A stretch of 64,000 nt of DNA from Aspidapion aeneum (taxonomy: Eukaryota > Arthropoda > Insecta > Coleoptera > Brentidae): positions 4,160,501 through 4,224,500 of the forward strand of contig OY755048.1 in the NCBI GenBank assembly GCA_963576565.1, given 5' to 3'. The number at the start of each line of letters is the position of its first letter. Position 1 is the stretch's first letter. The position numbers and the translations under genes were made by a program. The notes under the pieces are model-generated. The model was not told the origin of the DNA and searched no databases. It saw only the letters and a program-made list of their open reading frames with translations. Shown here in pieces: positions 10,530 through 21,475 of the stretch.

Positions 10530-11337
10530 ATGTTGCCAATCGTGGACTTGACCCACTTCGGTGATACATCGTTTAAAATAAGAAGTTTCAAAGATAGGCC
10601 ACTAAATAAAATTTAAAATGGCGGAGAACTGTTTACCGTCTTAACTCGAAAACCATTCGTCTGACAAAAAAACGTAAAATAACGTTTTTGTAAGAAATTA
10701 TTGTCTTCAACGTTTGTCTAAAAAATTTTTGTTTTAGGACTCCAATGTGAACAACATATGTCAAAATCGCGACTACACCACCTTTTGCAAGCTCGGGGTC
10801 TTTTTTCGGTTTAATGACTGGCCTATCAGTCGGTGGGCCATTCCAAGGGACAAAAATACCAAAAAAATTGCCAGTCTGGAGTTCAAAAGATGACCGAGGA
10901 TCCGAATACTCTAACCCTCCGCCCATAAAACTTATTTTTTCCTTATGTAGTCTGTTTGGTTCATGCAGTCTACAATGTTGTACTTTTTATTGACTGTGAA
11001 AGAAAGTACTGCTTAAATTGACGCATTTACAAACAAGTTTATTCAAATAGGTGTTGTAAATGTTTATTTTATTTAAAAATATTTATTAACTTGCGAAAAT
11101 TACACTATTTAAATAACTATAATTTGGCTCAATTGAGTTGGAAGTTGATAGTTGATGGCCAATTTTAAATTTAACGGCTTTTAGATAGGTGTACAGAAAA
11201 ATGCAGCGACCAGAATTGTAAACAGCTTGAAGCCAAACATGACATCATTTTGATTGTTTTTAAAGTAAGACATTTACACGATTTTTACAATAAATAACAG
11301 GATTATTAAGGACATATGCAATGCTGTTTAGGATATA
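10530..11337. other. Unassigned DNA
   Basis: A 97-residue open frame on the minus strand (10633-10926) has no recognisable motif and no supporting context. I see no repeat structure. Confidence 0.5.
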
Positions 11338-13060
11338 TGTAAGAGAGAGTTGGTAGAAAAACTACAAACGAGGGACAGAAAAATAAATCTAGATGAAGAA
11401 TGGAGAGCAATTAAAAGCAGCATACAGAAAGCAGCGCAATTGAAGCAATAGCACAAAACAAGAGAACAAGAAACGAGGAATGGTATGATAATAAATGCAA
11501 AAGAGTGATAAAAGAAAAACGATAAGCCAGAGAACTCTGTCTTCAGAGGGATACCAAAGCAACGTACAACTAGAAGCGATTGGAGATTAAAAAGGGAGCA
11601 GCAATGAAAAGAAGTTAAGACAGTAGAAAATTGTATAGGAAGAATCTCAAGAATTCAGACCGAAAAGTATTGCATGCAAGGAAACGCAGGGTAAAGTTTT
11701 AACCGAGAGTAATGCAGTAATGGAATGATGGAGTGAACTTTTCAGAGATAGTGTAGGACCTATAACTACATAGCAGAACCAAATATTGCACCGATACGTT
11801 ACGAAGAGGATGTTACTGCAGTTAAATGCGTGAAAAATTAAAAAACTCCTGAAATTGACAACATACCCGCATATAGCGACGTATACATAACATAATACCA
11901 GAAATCTGGAGACAAGAAAAAATTCCTGATGAATAGATCCTGGGTAATATACAGTCAATTTATAAAAAAGGTGATAAACCAAACTGCCAAAACTACGAAA
12001 GCATAACACTGCTAAACGTAGTTTACAAGGTATAGTCAGTAGGTTTATGCAGCAGACTATTTGAGTATTCTTAGCTGGCTCTCGATGAATACAAATGTGA
12101 ATTGTACACCAACAGATCTACCTCAGATCAAATATTTGTTATGAGGCAAATTCTAGAAAAAGCCCATGAACCCAACTTAGTTGTTTAGTAAATCGAGAGA
12201 AATGATGCAGGATTTAACTACTTTGGGGATCCCCTCAAAATACATTTAGCTAGTAACCAGTTCTCAGAGCCATTTTGTATAATTTCATGAGTAAAGCAAG
12301 CTGATGCGTTATATTCATTACTCTTGAATCTGGTCCTTAAAGCATCTTTTAGGATGATTGACACAGGCAGATGTATTCGCACCAAATCAACGCAGGTAAC
12401 TGGCTATGTTTGGCTATCTGTTTTTAGTAGAGATGAAAGAATTTTGACCGAAACTATAACAACGCTTGATATAGATGCCAAAACACGAGGACTGAGAATA
12501 AATGAGGTCAAACCTAAATATATTAACTCACTTTCAGATACCTTCGTTATAGTCTTTTACAATAGAAATAAACCAGATAATAATCAATGGAAACAAAGAC
12601 TTTTACGCTCATCAAAAACTGCTCAGATTTTCTAGAGATTCTAACAATATCTCTCAAACAAAAAATCTACAGTACAATAATAAGGCCGGTAGTGATATAT
12701 GTATGCTAATCATTGACATATACGAAAACGAATAAAGAATATCCAAAAATATTTGAAAGAACAATTCTTCGTAAGATCTTAGAACCAGTGCAATCAGAAG
12801 TTGGTTATTAGCGGATACGCATGAATTTTAAATTAGAACAGCTAATTAGTGAAATTCATCAAAAGTAGAAGATTAGCTTAATTGTGACATGTCAGAGATT
12901 GGAAGAGACAAGAACACCAAGCAAAATAATGAACTGGAGTGGATAGATGATGTTGAAGATAAGTAAGAAGGTGGCAAAGAATGCTACGCTCAGAGAGAGC
13001 AGAATGGAGAAGAAAACTTATTAATCAATAAAAAAATACAGAAATAATAGGCGGAAAATT
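11338..13060 (+). pseudogene. Decayed LINE (RTE/Daphne-like), RT and C-terminal part
   Basis: A + strand non-LTR retrotransposon remnant broken by many stops and frameshifts. In order: a pre-RT stretch (NEWYDNKCKRVIKEKR, about 11480-11528); RT fingers (YKKGDKPNCQNYESITLLNV, about 11964-12023); LYTNRSTSDQIFVMRQILEK (about 12098-12157), which matches the AGF(R/K)xxxSTxDHL block of relatives; KQADALYSLLLNLVLKA; then RMIDTGRCIRTKSTQVTGY followed by VWLSVFSRDER where relatives have the catalytic ADD; KTRGLRIN; and a C-terminal block (EETRTPSKIMNW). It is the same broad lineage as 28785-29310, 42650-43478 and 48866-49483. The catalytic acidic pair is destroyed. The ends are approximate. Confidence 0.75.
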
Positions 13061-13584
13061 ATGACATAAATAAATTGTCACGTCGCCTTAACATTGGGTC
13101 TTAAATGATTTAAGAGGTAGATAAATCAAATTGAAATAATTTTGCTCTTATTTTGTCTCTCAATAATTTTTCAGTCCCATGAATACATGAATGAATATTA
13201 GAACAAGCATGGTACTCTATTAGAATATATTTCCAAGTGACTGTCTTTGAATGTTTATTCGCCGTCTTGTGGTTCTTTAAGAACAAATTAATGTAAATCA
13301 AACAGAACTCTTGACGAAATTATAATTTTAAATTCTAAAAAGTTACCATAGTTGAAATTCCTGAAAATAAAAAATGACGAATCATAATCACCCATTAAGT
13401 TGGATAGTTTTATTAACTTGAAAACTATAAGTTTGTCAATCTTCCAATTGTAAAGAATTTATTAGACCTAAAAGTGTTATTTGGAGTCTGAGGGGGTCTT
13501 GTAGGCATGATTTGTAATACAAACACTAGACCATTAAGGATTTATGCTTTTTTTTAACTCTCTACCGAAGACTAGAAAATAATA
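13061..13584. other. Unassigned AT-rich DNA
   Basis: No gene or structured repeat seen before the MITE at 13585. Confidence 0.5.
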
Positions 13585-13939
13585 GAGACTTATTGAAGTA
13601 AAATAAGGTTTACCAGTAATGATGCTAGCAGTATATTGACATCTACGTTTGCGCAGGTCCGGCGTGAATTAAGGCAGACTTTAATAGGACTTATTGCAAT
13701 AAATAAATTTTGAGAGTTTCGCATTATAAGAACAGCCGTCTTCTTTAAAAATTTGGCCTTTGTGTATTATAAGGACCCAAATTAATAGTACCGCCTTTAT
13801 TAGTGGAAAATAAACAACTGGATTTATAAATTCGACTTTGGTCATGTCAATTTTGAAAGACCAAATGTCAGTTTTCTATGGAAAACTGTCACAATAGTGC
13901 CCGGCACAATTACTGCCTGGCTTTATTGCAATAAGTCCC
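13585..13939. mobile_element. MITE family M, copy 1, TA-flanked
   Basis: Inverted termini GAGACTTATTGAAGTAAAAT at the left and CTGGCTTTATTGCAATAAGT near the right. TA occurs on both sides (13583-13584 and 13940-13941). It aligns with copies 32568-32842 and 62736-63160 across the interior (ATTCGACTTTG...GTCAATTTTGAA and the AACTGTCA block). It is the most diverged of the three. The TA flank suggests a Tc1/mariner relative. Non-coding. Confidence 0.8.
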
Positions 13940-14177
13940 TATTAAGAATATGCTATACTTTATGAGTGCACAAATAAATTTATGCAGTATTTATGTAGCA
14001 TGGCCTTATTTTAACAGTTTGTTGAAATTTGTCAGCTGAGCTGTCACTTTTTGCATGTTCATTCTATGTTTGTTTTCTTTTGAGAATTGTTTTGATTTTT
14101 TGCATCTTGTTTTTGTGATTATTCTGGTGAATCGTGGTTTCTGTAAAAAACTGACATATTGCTCTTCCGAAAGTTTC
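13940..14177. other. Unassigned spacer
   Basis: AT-rich sequence between the MITE and a Penelope copy; nothing recognised. Confidence 0.4.
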
Positions 14178-14557
14178 AAAATCCGGTTTGGCAGATCATG
14201 CATGGTCAAATGATCACAGGATTCAGTAGTCAGAAGCTAAAGTTTTACATAAGGAGTCGCATTGGCGAAAACGAAAGTTTATTGAAGCTGTGTTTATAAT
14301 GCAGAATAAAGAAGTTTTCAGTCAACCAAGCACGGACATACCAAACATATGGAAACCACTCCTTAAGGAAAACAGCCGTCTTAGGATTAAAAAAGGGGGC
14401 GGGCCATCACACCTGACTGCCTACCAAGTAGTATAAGTAGTAGGCTAGAGACTAGATTGTTTAGTTTACACTTGATAACGGTTAGAGATACTTACTAACC
14501 GAAACGTCGTGTTTTAAAATAAATAAAGACAATGGAAGTCCGAAATTTTATTTCTAA
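14178..14557 (+). mobile_element. Penelope-like element, 3' end copy 1
   Basis: Matches the 3' ends at 18080-18455 and 50420-50765. It reads (S/N)GLADHA-like residues, then HWRKRKFIEA(V/A)FIMQNKEVF and IPNIWKPLLKEN, which form the end of the GIY-YIG domain and the C-terminal tail of the Penelope protein. A short 3' UTR follows, ending GTCCGAAATTTTATTTCTAA. Frames are disrupted. At 14471-14510 a short hairpin precedes GAAACGTCGTG (see findings). The 3' end abuts a LINE fragment beginning at about 14559. Confidence 0.85.
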
Positions 14558-14558
14558 G

Positions 14559-15110
14559 TCTCTATTCCATACAACAGCGTGCTTTTCACCATTGTTTCAT
14601 ATATGTTAAATTTTACATTCTTTTTATCTTTCTGCTCCATAAAATACTGTTATGAAATCCAATAACGTATTTTGCTTTTCTTCTTCTTTTTTCCAGTTCT
14701 TTAGTCTGTTCCTATGTTATCAAATGTGCCACTCAAGTACACATACTCATTACATGGAGATATTGCTTGTCCAGTGTCTAGTTCTAAGTCACTTGATTCG
14801 TTCCAAATACATAAGTACTGTGTCTTGTCCACGTTCACTCATTTTCTGCTTCCCCCACTTTTGGTATTTTTCCGTTAACTTTCTCATCATATACCCCATG
14901 TTTTCTTTATCATTAGCTACTAATAATTGGTCGTCAGCAAACTGTAGTGTATATATGGTAAATCGGTCTTTAAGTTGTATTCCCATACCGTGTTTCCAGT
15001 TTTTTTTAAATTAAAATGGGAAATTCAAAATAATTCCTGGTAACGAAAGGCTTAAGATAGTTTGTGTGTCTCTTCAACAATAAGCATAACATAAAAAAAA
15101 CAACCTCATA
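14559..15110 (-). mobile_element. LINE family Y, copy 4, with 5' inversion
   Basis: 14559-15004 reads on the minus strand as family Y RT, with MGIQLKDRFTIYTLQFADDQ encoded down from 14986; the FADDQ motif is present, and a frameshift/deletion follows KWGKQKMSERGQDT. From about 15006 to about 15110 the sequence switches to the other strand: AATTCCTGGTAACGAAAGGC is + here but lies on the minus strand in copies Y1 and Y2. A 5' segment inverted relative to the rest is the mark of twin priming. The 3' part (C-terminal region and tail) is missing because the Penelope 3' end directly adjoins. Non-functional. Confidence 0.8.
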
Positions 15111-15175
15111 CACCGACGTAATGATTAAGCATTTATAAGTGAGGTTAAAAATAAGGGACGGCTCGGTTGCCGAAT

Positions 15176-15359
15176 TAGGCGTAATTCATACTATCACGTC
15201 ACCGCACCATCACCGACACGTAAAATACTCTTACATTGAAAGCAATGGACGCATTCACACAGCACCGTAAAGGGTGTAGTGTGAATAAGTCCATTGTTTT
15301 CAATGGAAGAATAATTTACGTGTCGGTGACGGCACGCTAAAGTGGTATGTATTGCGCCC
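15176..15359. repeat. Foldback MITE, about 184 bp
   Basis: The left half (GGCGTAATTCATACTATCAC, then TCACCGACACGTAAA and CATTGAAAGCAATGGAC) is mirrored on the right (TCCATTGTTTTCAATGG, TTTACGTGTCGGTGA, GTGGTATGTATTGCGCC). The loop itself contains TTCACACAGCACC paired with GGTGTAGTGTGAA. Ends near 15176 and 15359 are inferred from loss of pairing; no target duplication is clear. Non-coding. Confidence 0.75.
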
Positions 15360-16290
15360 CCTCCTTTTCCAAGATCAAGAGCCTGTTAGTGGATAACTTT
15401 CTAAGTTTCTTGCTGGTCAATAATTCCTATTTATGAGAAAATTACTTTTTGAAATGAAGCTTCCCGTTATGCGACTTCCTTGTGTCCAATCAAAAATGAC
15501 AAAAGATGCAAGAATACGTTCGTTATGTAAATTTTGAAAAAGACGTCGAACTTAGGCTTAGTAAGTAACTAGGTAGGAGTCTAATTTAAATGATGCATCA
15601 AACATTAGGACATGGTAGAAAAACCCAAAAGAAGGATTGTTTCCCTTTTACATTCAGGGGCGTGCCAAAGGGTGAGGCAACCACCTTCGGAGGGCAATTC
15701 AATTATGGCATTTTAAAAATTTTGCCGCTCGCTAAAAAATTAAATAATCTGCTATTAAAAAGTTAAGGTAAATTTTGTTGTGTGCGAAAAACTGAGGTAT
15801 AAGAAACTGATATAATATGAGTTTGCAGAGAAAAAGTTCTGGGCAAGTAACTTTGCATGTTTAGGTATTTATGTGAATTAATTTGGGTTTTTGAAAAAGC
15901 GAGTTAATTCCCCAGACATGTTTTTGTCAGCAGATAGTTCCTATGTTATATAATATGCCTAGGTATGCATAGTTCAATATATGTATCTACATATATGTAT
16001 TTATTTAAAGCGCAGTTCAGTTAGAATGTTTGAAAATAAAATTAGATTGATATAGTTATAAGTGTCATATCACAGGTAATGAAGGAGCCCAATTGGGGGG
16101 GGGGGAGGCTTAGCTCCATTAAAATTGGGCTACCGAAACGAATTGAGCATAATTCGTCAGGGGCGAATTGGCTATAAATATAAGTCAGTAAAAATTTACG
16201 AACCGACTCTTTTGAAACTATACGAAACATTATTTTCATTTATAACCATTTTTCCCTAAAATGTTTAACCCTTTTTTTTCTTAAAATTAT
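15360..16290. other. Unassigned DNA
   Basis: No gene recognised. A G-run occurs at about 16098-16108. A block GGGGCGTGCC at about 15658 vaguely resembles a MITE end but has no partner. Confidence 0.5.
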
Positions 16291-16295
16291 TTAAA

Positions 16296-16933
16296 TTTAT
16301 TTAAGATTAGAACTAGAAAATGGACAAATAATATCTCCATGTAATGAGTATATATGTATACTTGGGTGTCACATTTGATAAGACAGGAACGACTGTAAAG
16401 AACTGGAAAAAAGAATAGTAAAAGCAAAAAAGGTAATTGGTTGTCTTAACAGTATTTTATGGAGCAGAGAGATAAAAAAGAATGTAAAATTTAACATATA
16501 TGAAACAATGGTGAAAAGCACGCTGTTGTATGGAATAGAGACTTGTCGCGTAACAGAAAAATACAAAGCAAAAATGGAAAGTGTCGAAATGGATGCAATA
16601 AGAAGATCAATGAGAATATCTAGAACAGATCATATAAGAAATGAGATCATAAAAGAAAGAATGGGAATCGAGGGAAGCATAATGGATGACATCACTAAAA
16701 GGCAACTGATATGGTACGGCCATGTACAACGGTTGAGCGACGAAAGATTACCAAAGCAGGTCGTAGAATGGCAACCAATAGGGCGCAGAAAAAGAGGGCG
16801 TCCTAAACTGGAATGGCAAAGATCAATAAGTCAAAAAAACCTGACGGAAGATGACTGTCAGGATCGAAGGAGGTGGAGAATAGGCGTCGGACAACGTAGA
16901 AAAACGTTCTAAACCGACGTAGTAGTAGTAGTA
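16296..16933 (+). mobile_element. LINE family Y, copy 3, 3' end
   Basis: A 5'-truncated LINE on the + strand, homologous to the end of copies Y1 and Y2. It begins with residues of the LELENGQTISPCNEYVYLG region and reaches the element 3' end, CTAAACCGACGTAG(TAG)n at about 16910-16933. The FADD motif lies upstream of the truncation and is absent. Weakly similar flanks (TATTTAAATTT left, TATTTAATTTG right) may be a decayed target duplication. Confidence 0.85.
16508..16912 (+). pseudogene. C-terminal region of LINE family Y protein
   Basis: A 134-residue frame from ATG 16508, in reality the tail of a longer polyprotein. It holds LLYGIETCRVTEKYKAKMES, RISRTDHIRNEIIKERMG, RQLIWYGHVQRLSDERLPKQ, GRRKRGRPKLEW and the terminal RRRWRIGVGQRRKTF. 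The pattern WYGHVxRMxxxRLPKxxxxW...RGRPxxxW is the conserved C-terminal domain of several insect LINE lineages, downstream of the RT. The methionine is internal to the family protein. It cannot act alone. Confidence 0.85.
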
Positions 16934-17665
16934 TTTAATTTGTTTTTAAGTTTTCGCTTACTGCCCCCCCCCCCCTTACCAAAGATTTTGTACTATGGCT
17001 CCAATTATATTCATCATATCTGCAAAATGTTTTCCACAACGCGATTTCTTCCAAAATGTATTTGAACTATACATTTTTGCCTGCCGCGTAATTGTTTTCA
17101 ATTTTTCAGGGGTTGCCGAAAAGAACTTTTTCAAAACTTCTCAGGATTTTTGAACTTCCCTTCGAATAAGAAGATACATTAAAAAACATTGAGTGTAACG
17201 CAACGCTAAACTCGCCACCCCCCTGGAGCGTTACGTAATTTAAGAATGGTCCATTACTTTAAACACAAATCATATAATTTGTTGATTTTATTGGTGTTTT
17301 CCGTGTAATAAAAATGTGGGGAATCAAGTAAAAGTTGCTAAGTAGTTTAGTAAGCAAGCTCGTTTTTGAATATTTGGAATTCGTAATTAACTTGATTAAG
17401 GTTAGACTAAGAAACTATTTTCATCATGGTTGCTGGGTACCTATTTATGAAACGAAAATATCATGAAAAGATTGCCGAATGAATGCAATAAAGACGTTTT
17501 ATTTACAGTTACGTTAGATGTCGAAAATAAACATTTATACGCAAAGTAGGGAGCTTTGGACCTAGGCATTACCATTACAGAAAACTACTTTTTAACAAAG
17601 TTTGTGGAGCCAGACTCAAGATTGTTGTAAAATATTTGTGTCTAAAATATCTAAAAGAACAAATA
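16934..17665. other. Unassigned DNA with a partial MITE
   Basis: Around 17175-17253 the sequence CATTAAAAAACATTGAGTGT, then AACGC, then GAGCGTTACGTAATTTAAG matches the right half of the MITE at 62178-62344. The left terminus is not visible, so it is a one-ended relic. A C-run at 16963-16976 may belong to it. No gene. Confidence 0.55.
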
Positions 17666-17910
17666 CAGTGAATCCTCTCCTTGCGGACTCCTCTATTAAG
17701 CAGACACTCCCTTTAGGCCGACAAATTTGTTGGAACCAAGCTTTTTCCTATTTCTTTACATGTAAAATTAACTCCTAACCGGACACTCTAATAACCGGAC
17801 GCGGACAATTCCTTTTGTTTAAAAAATTCTGAAGCCTCCCTTAACCGGACGCGAACCTCTGCCAACGGGACGCAGCGCTGCACGAGATGGGCATAAATAT
17901 TATGTGGTAT

Positions 17911-18455
17911 CTTTGTTTGAAACTTGTAGACAATGATTGTGTAGAAATAATCAAATAATAAGGAATGTATTTACCAAATCCCGTGTGAGTGTGGTAAATC
18001 ATATGTAGGTGAAACGAAACGCTCTCAGGTTAGAGTAAATGAACATCTAAAAAGTACCCAATTAGGGGATATTGAAAAATCCGATTTAGCAGATGCATGC
18101 ATGGTCAAATGATCACAGGATTCAGTGGTCAGAAGCTAAAGTTTTACATAAGGAGTCGCATTGGCGAAAATGAAAGTTTATTGAAGCTGCGTTTATAATG
18201 CAGAATAAAGAAGTTTTCAGTCAACCACGCACGGACATACCAAACATATGGAAACCACTCCTTAAGGAGAACAGGCGTCTTAGGATTAAAAAGGGGGCGG
18301 GCCGTCACACCTGACTGCACACCAACTAGTATAAGTAGTAGCCTAGAGACTAGATTGTTTAGTTTACATTTGATAACGGTTAAAGATACTTACTAACCGA
18401 AACGTCGTGTTTTTAAAATAAATAAAGACAATGGAAGTCCGAAATTTTATTTCTA
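17911..18455 (+). mobile_element. Penelope-like element, copy 2, inside the Tigger element
   Basis: Bounded by near-identical 12-mers ATTATGTGGTAT (about 17899-17910) and ATTATGTAGTAT (about 18456-18467), a plausible target duplication with one change. From 17954 it reads IPCECGKSYVGETKRSQ, the GIY and YIG-like core (SYVG) of the GIY-YIG endonuclease. RVNEHLKSTQLGDIEKSDLA follows, then a shifted frame and stops. The tail reaches the 3' UTR end GAAATTTTATTTCT. The first 43 bp (17911-17953) are inverted: they are the complement of the sequence found past the 3' end of copy 3 at 50758-50795. Confidence 0.85.
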
Positions 18456-18554
18456 TTATGTAGTATGTTGGCAACAACGCACGTATTTACAACATATCTT
18501 ATTCGGCGGGACTGCAATTTTATTTTTATTGTTCAGTTTGTAGATCTCTTTGAA

Positions 18555-18664
18555 ATGGTGCCTAGTAAAAAACTTTTTAGTTAACGTGCAAAAATGGAAG
18601 TTGTTAACGTTTCGGAGAAGGAACATCTATCAGCATGAAAGATCGCTGAAAAATTTAAAATTTA
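18555..18664 (+). pseudogene. Pogo/Tigger transposase N-terminus (HTH) relic
   Basis: From ATG 18555 the frame reads MVPSKKLFS, stop, then RAKMEVVNVSEKEHLSA, stop, then KIAEKFK. This matches the start of the CENP-B/pogo N-terminal helix-turn-helix, where a KxxVVxxxEKG...SxxxIAxKFxV pattern binds the transposon ends. Two in-frame stops are visible. The catalytic DDE domain is absent. Confidence 0.7.
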
Positions 18665-18815
18665 ATATCAAGCATACCTATTAAAATTTCGCAGTTTTCT
18701 ACCATAAGCGAACACCTCCAATAAGTGGACAAAATCGATGAAACCGTGAGGTTCCGCATGGAAGTTTCACTGTATCTGGTATAATACTTTTTAAACTCCA
18801 AACAAAGACAAAAAA

Positions 18816-19915
18816 GTATTTTTTTTTTTTTTTACGGGTATGCGCACTCGCAAGGAGATCCCTATCACGCTCGAGGAGCGGCAAGTGTGCGAAAATGTTG
18901 GTGTGTGTTGGTTTTGAAACGGTTCAGGTTGTAACCTGCAGGGAAAACTGTCGCAGGGAGTTTATTCCACAGCGATGCTGTTCTCCAGAGATATGAATTC
19001 TGATATAATGAGGTTCTGGGTGCCTCTATTTTGACAATTCACAAGTCTGTTTGACGTGTTCGCCTAGTAGGTGCTACTCCCGGGGGGATCATACGTGCCA
19101 ACTCTTGAGAGCATTTTCCGTGATAATACCTGTAGTAGAGAGATAGATCGCCCACAGTTCTTCGATGTTCGAGACTATCCAAGCTACGGGTAAGTGCGGG
19201 GTCATTGATCAGCTTGATAGCTCGTTTTTGCACGGTGTTCAAAAGCATTAAGGTATGTTGGGTGCCGCACTCCATATATGTGAGCAGTACTCCATAGTCG
19301 GTCGAATCTGGGCTTTGTAGAGTGTCAGCAGTTGGCTTGGTGTATACAGATGTCTTGTACGAAATAGCACCCCAAGCTTTTGGGACGCCCTTTTAGCTAT
19401 ATCTGCCACGTGACTGTGCCAAGACATGTTGGTCTCTGCAGTGACTCCTAAGATGTTCAACTGGCTCTGCAATGCGACAGCACTTCCAGATAGCATGATG
19501 TTTATTATGTAAATCAAAAAAAGTGTTGGCGAAAGGATTGCTCCCTGTGGCACACCAGCATTTATTTGGTAAGAGTTGGAGTTCCGGCCATCCAGTGCAA
19601 GATAAATGGATCTATCCTTAAGGTAACTTTCAAACCAAGTGCAAAGTCTCGGCGACAATCCCGTTGCTTTGAGCTTGTTGAGCAGATTTTCATGCCAGAC
19701 TTTATCGAATGCTTTAGATATATCTAAGGCAATTGTTCTTGTTTCACCTCGCAACTCAATCACTTTTTGCCATAAGTGAGTGACGTATGTAAGTAAATCG
19801 CCAGTTGACCTATATTTTCGAAATCCGTATTGCTTGTCGTTGATAATTTTGTACTTTTCCAAATACTTGGTTAGGTGATTGTTCACAACTCTTTCCATTA
19901 CTTTTTAGAGTATCG
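18816..19915 (-). mobile_element. Jockey-like LINE with poly-A tail, 5'-truncated
   Basis: Minus strand. The tail is a run of about 16 A (T-run at 18818-18833 on the + strand). The right (5') limit is near 19915. AAAAAAGTAT occurs at both edges (about 18808-18817 and 19917-19926), a likely 10-bp target duplication, though A-richness weakens it. It encodes only the second half of the RT and the C-terminal domain. Confidence 0.85.
18890..19898 (-). pseudogene. Jockey-like reverse transcriptase, FADD region deleted
   Basis: Reading down from 19898: MERVVNNHLTKYLEKYKIIN, YGFRKYRSTGDLL, then motif A as ALDISKAFDKVWH, WFESYLKDRSIYL and AGVPQGAILSPTLFLIYIIN. The text then jumps at about 19500 to GSAVALQSQLNILGVTAETN, so the FADD motif and about 40-60 residues are missing. 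Thumb and C-terminal blocks follow (RPTMEYCSHIWSAAP; frame shift near 19260; QKRAIKLINDPAL). An in-frame TGA at about 19036 interrupts; translation resumes with APRTSLYQNSYLWRTASLWN to about 18900. Motif A is intact, motif C is absent, so the copy is dead. Confidence 0.88.
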
Positions 19916-20219
19916 TAAAAAAGTATATTTTGCAAAAATTTTTGTATGTTTTAACAGTAAATCTATAAGTTAGCAAGAAATTGCTCTCTATTAAAACCAA
20001 CGTCTAAATTTAGAAAACAATTAACAATTTTCATTATTTTGGATAAATTTTCATTTGACTTTGATTCTAACAAAACAAACTTCCGCCATCCCAACACCTG
20101 GCATAAACAACTTAATGCATCTACGTCATCAGTCATCTTTAACATTATCTAAAATTCATATTTTTACTTTTATGCAATAACAATTATTTTTTACGACCTA
20201 AAGTCTGGTTGTTTTTATA
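19916..20219. other. Unassigned AT-rich spacer
   Basis: Nothing recognised apart from the edge duplication of the LINE to the left. Confidence 0.4.
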
Positions 20220-20640
20220 CAAATACGCAGTAAACACCAAATATGTGATTAGGGTATTTCTCTAGAACTTAGGAATATTCTTATCACATAGTATATTTAT
20301 TAGTGATTAGAATGTGCACAAAAGCGCCAACAGTAATATCTACTGGTGATAACAATGTGACGGATAATGTTCTTATCACATCAATATTACCTTTTTAGGA
20401 TGTTACATTTTGCATGTGATAAGAATATAGTTGTCACATTATTGTAATAGTCTGGATTTAATGAAATTCTTAAATGAAACCGATCAAAGCGATAGTCCCC
20501 CTTCCCGACCCCCTATAAAACAAAAACACCGTTGCATGGGTAAGATTGTATTGAGCCCTATAATGATTAAGCCCTCCTAAAAGTTAACTCCAATCTGAGT
20601 ATCGTAAAAAAGTTTAACATTAACTTTTTTCTGATCAGGC
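20220..20640. repeat. Diverged motif repeats (GTGATAAGAATAT-like)
   Basis: Short blocks such as TTCTTATCACAT, GTGATAACAATGTGAC and ATGTGATAAGAATATAG recur in both orientations at irregular spacing. They resemble the GACAAGAATAT unit of the array that follows. Possibly an older part of the same array. Confidence 0.4.
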
Positions 20641-20689
20641 TATGTAGATGATAAGGATGATGTTTGTGAGAGAAATGTAAGAAATATTA

Positions 20690-21475
20690 AGGAATTGTAC
20701 TTGACATGTGACAACAATGTACCTTGCATTTACGTTCTTTTAGGAACGTGACAAGAATATGCCTTTTTTTTACGTTATTTTAAAGACATTTTAAGAACGT
20801 GGCAAGAATATCATCTATCAATGACTACAGAACAAAAAACATTGCTTCTATAAGTACACATTTTTTAACAACATGACATGAATATACCTTTTTCTTTTTA
20901 ATTTGGTAACATGATAAGAACGTGACAAGAATATACCTTCTGTTCACATTCTTTTGGAAACATGACAAGAATATACCTTTTTTCACCTTTTTGTTAGGAA
21001 AAATAATAAGAACGTGAAAATTTTGGACCTTCTATTACATTATTTTAGGAACATGACAAGAATGGAAAAACGGGCTTAGTCTTAAATTTTTTTGATGTCT
21101 TATAATTTAGAAATAAAAATTATGCGGTTTGATTTTTTTACATTTTATTTCAAAATTATAAAAGAATAAAAAACTTAATGCTTTAGAGTTTGTATAAAAG
21201 CCTAGAATTTCTACATGCGGCTTTCTTTTTAGGGACGGCAGATTAGTTTAGGCAAATGAAAAGAACGTGACAAGAATATCCCATCTATTTATATTCTTTT
21301 AAGAACGCGACAAGAACCTTCTATTCACATTATTTAGGAACATGACAAAAATATATCTTTATTCATATTATTATAGGAAAATGACAACGTGAAAATTTTA
21401 TACCTTTCAATTCACATTCTTTTAAGAACATGACAAGAATATACCTTTTTTCACATTCTTATAGGAATATGAATT
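20690..21475 (+). repeat. Degenerate tandem array, GAACATGACAAGAATATACC-type unit
   Basis: Two blocks (about 20690-21066 and 21250-21475) repeat a unit of roughly 45-60 bp built from TTCACATTCTTTTAGGAAC and ATGACAAGAATATACCTTTT. At least ten recognisable units occur, with variable spacing and substitutions. The 180 bp between the blocks is not repeated. An old minisatellite; no coding potential. Confidence 0.7.

Larger units (their letters stand above)
17666..18772 (+). mobile_element. Tigger/pogo-type DNA transposon with nested Penelope copy
   Basis: The left terminus CAGTGAATCCTCTCCTTGCG and right terminus (complement) CAGTGAAACTTCCATGCGG are flanked by TA (17664-17665 and 18773-18774). 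The subterminal text (CGGACTCCTCTATTAAGCAG, CCGGACACTCTAATAACCGG) is the repetitive 'rows of ACCGGAC' seen in Tigger ends. The 1107-bp total includes the Penelope insertion 17911-18455, leaving about 550 bp. The only coding relic is the helix-turn-helix start at 18555. An internally deleted, inactive copy. Confidence 0.85.

Noticed and set aside
10633..10926. 97-codon minus frame
   Set aside because: No recognisable domain, no second copy and no context; length is within chance expectation for a 64-kb window.
11647..12009. 120-codon minus frame
   Set aside because: Antisense shadow of the decayed LINE read on the + strand.
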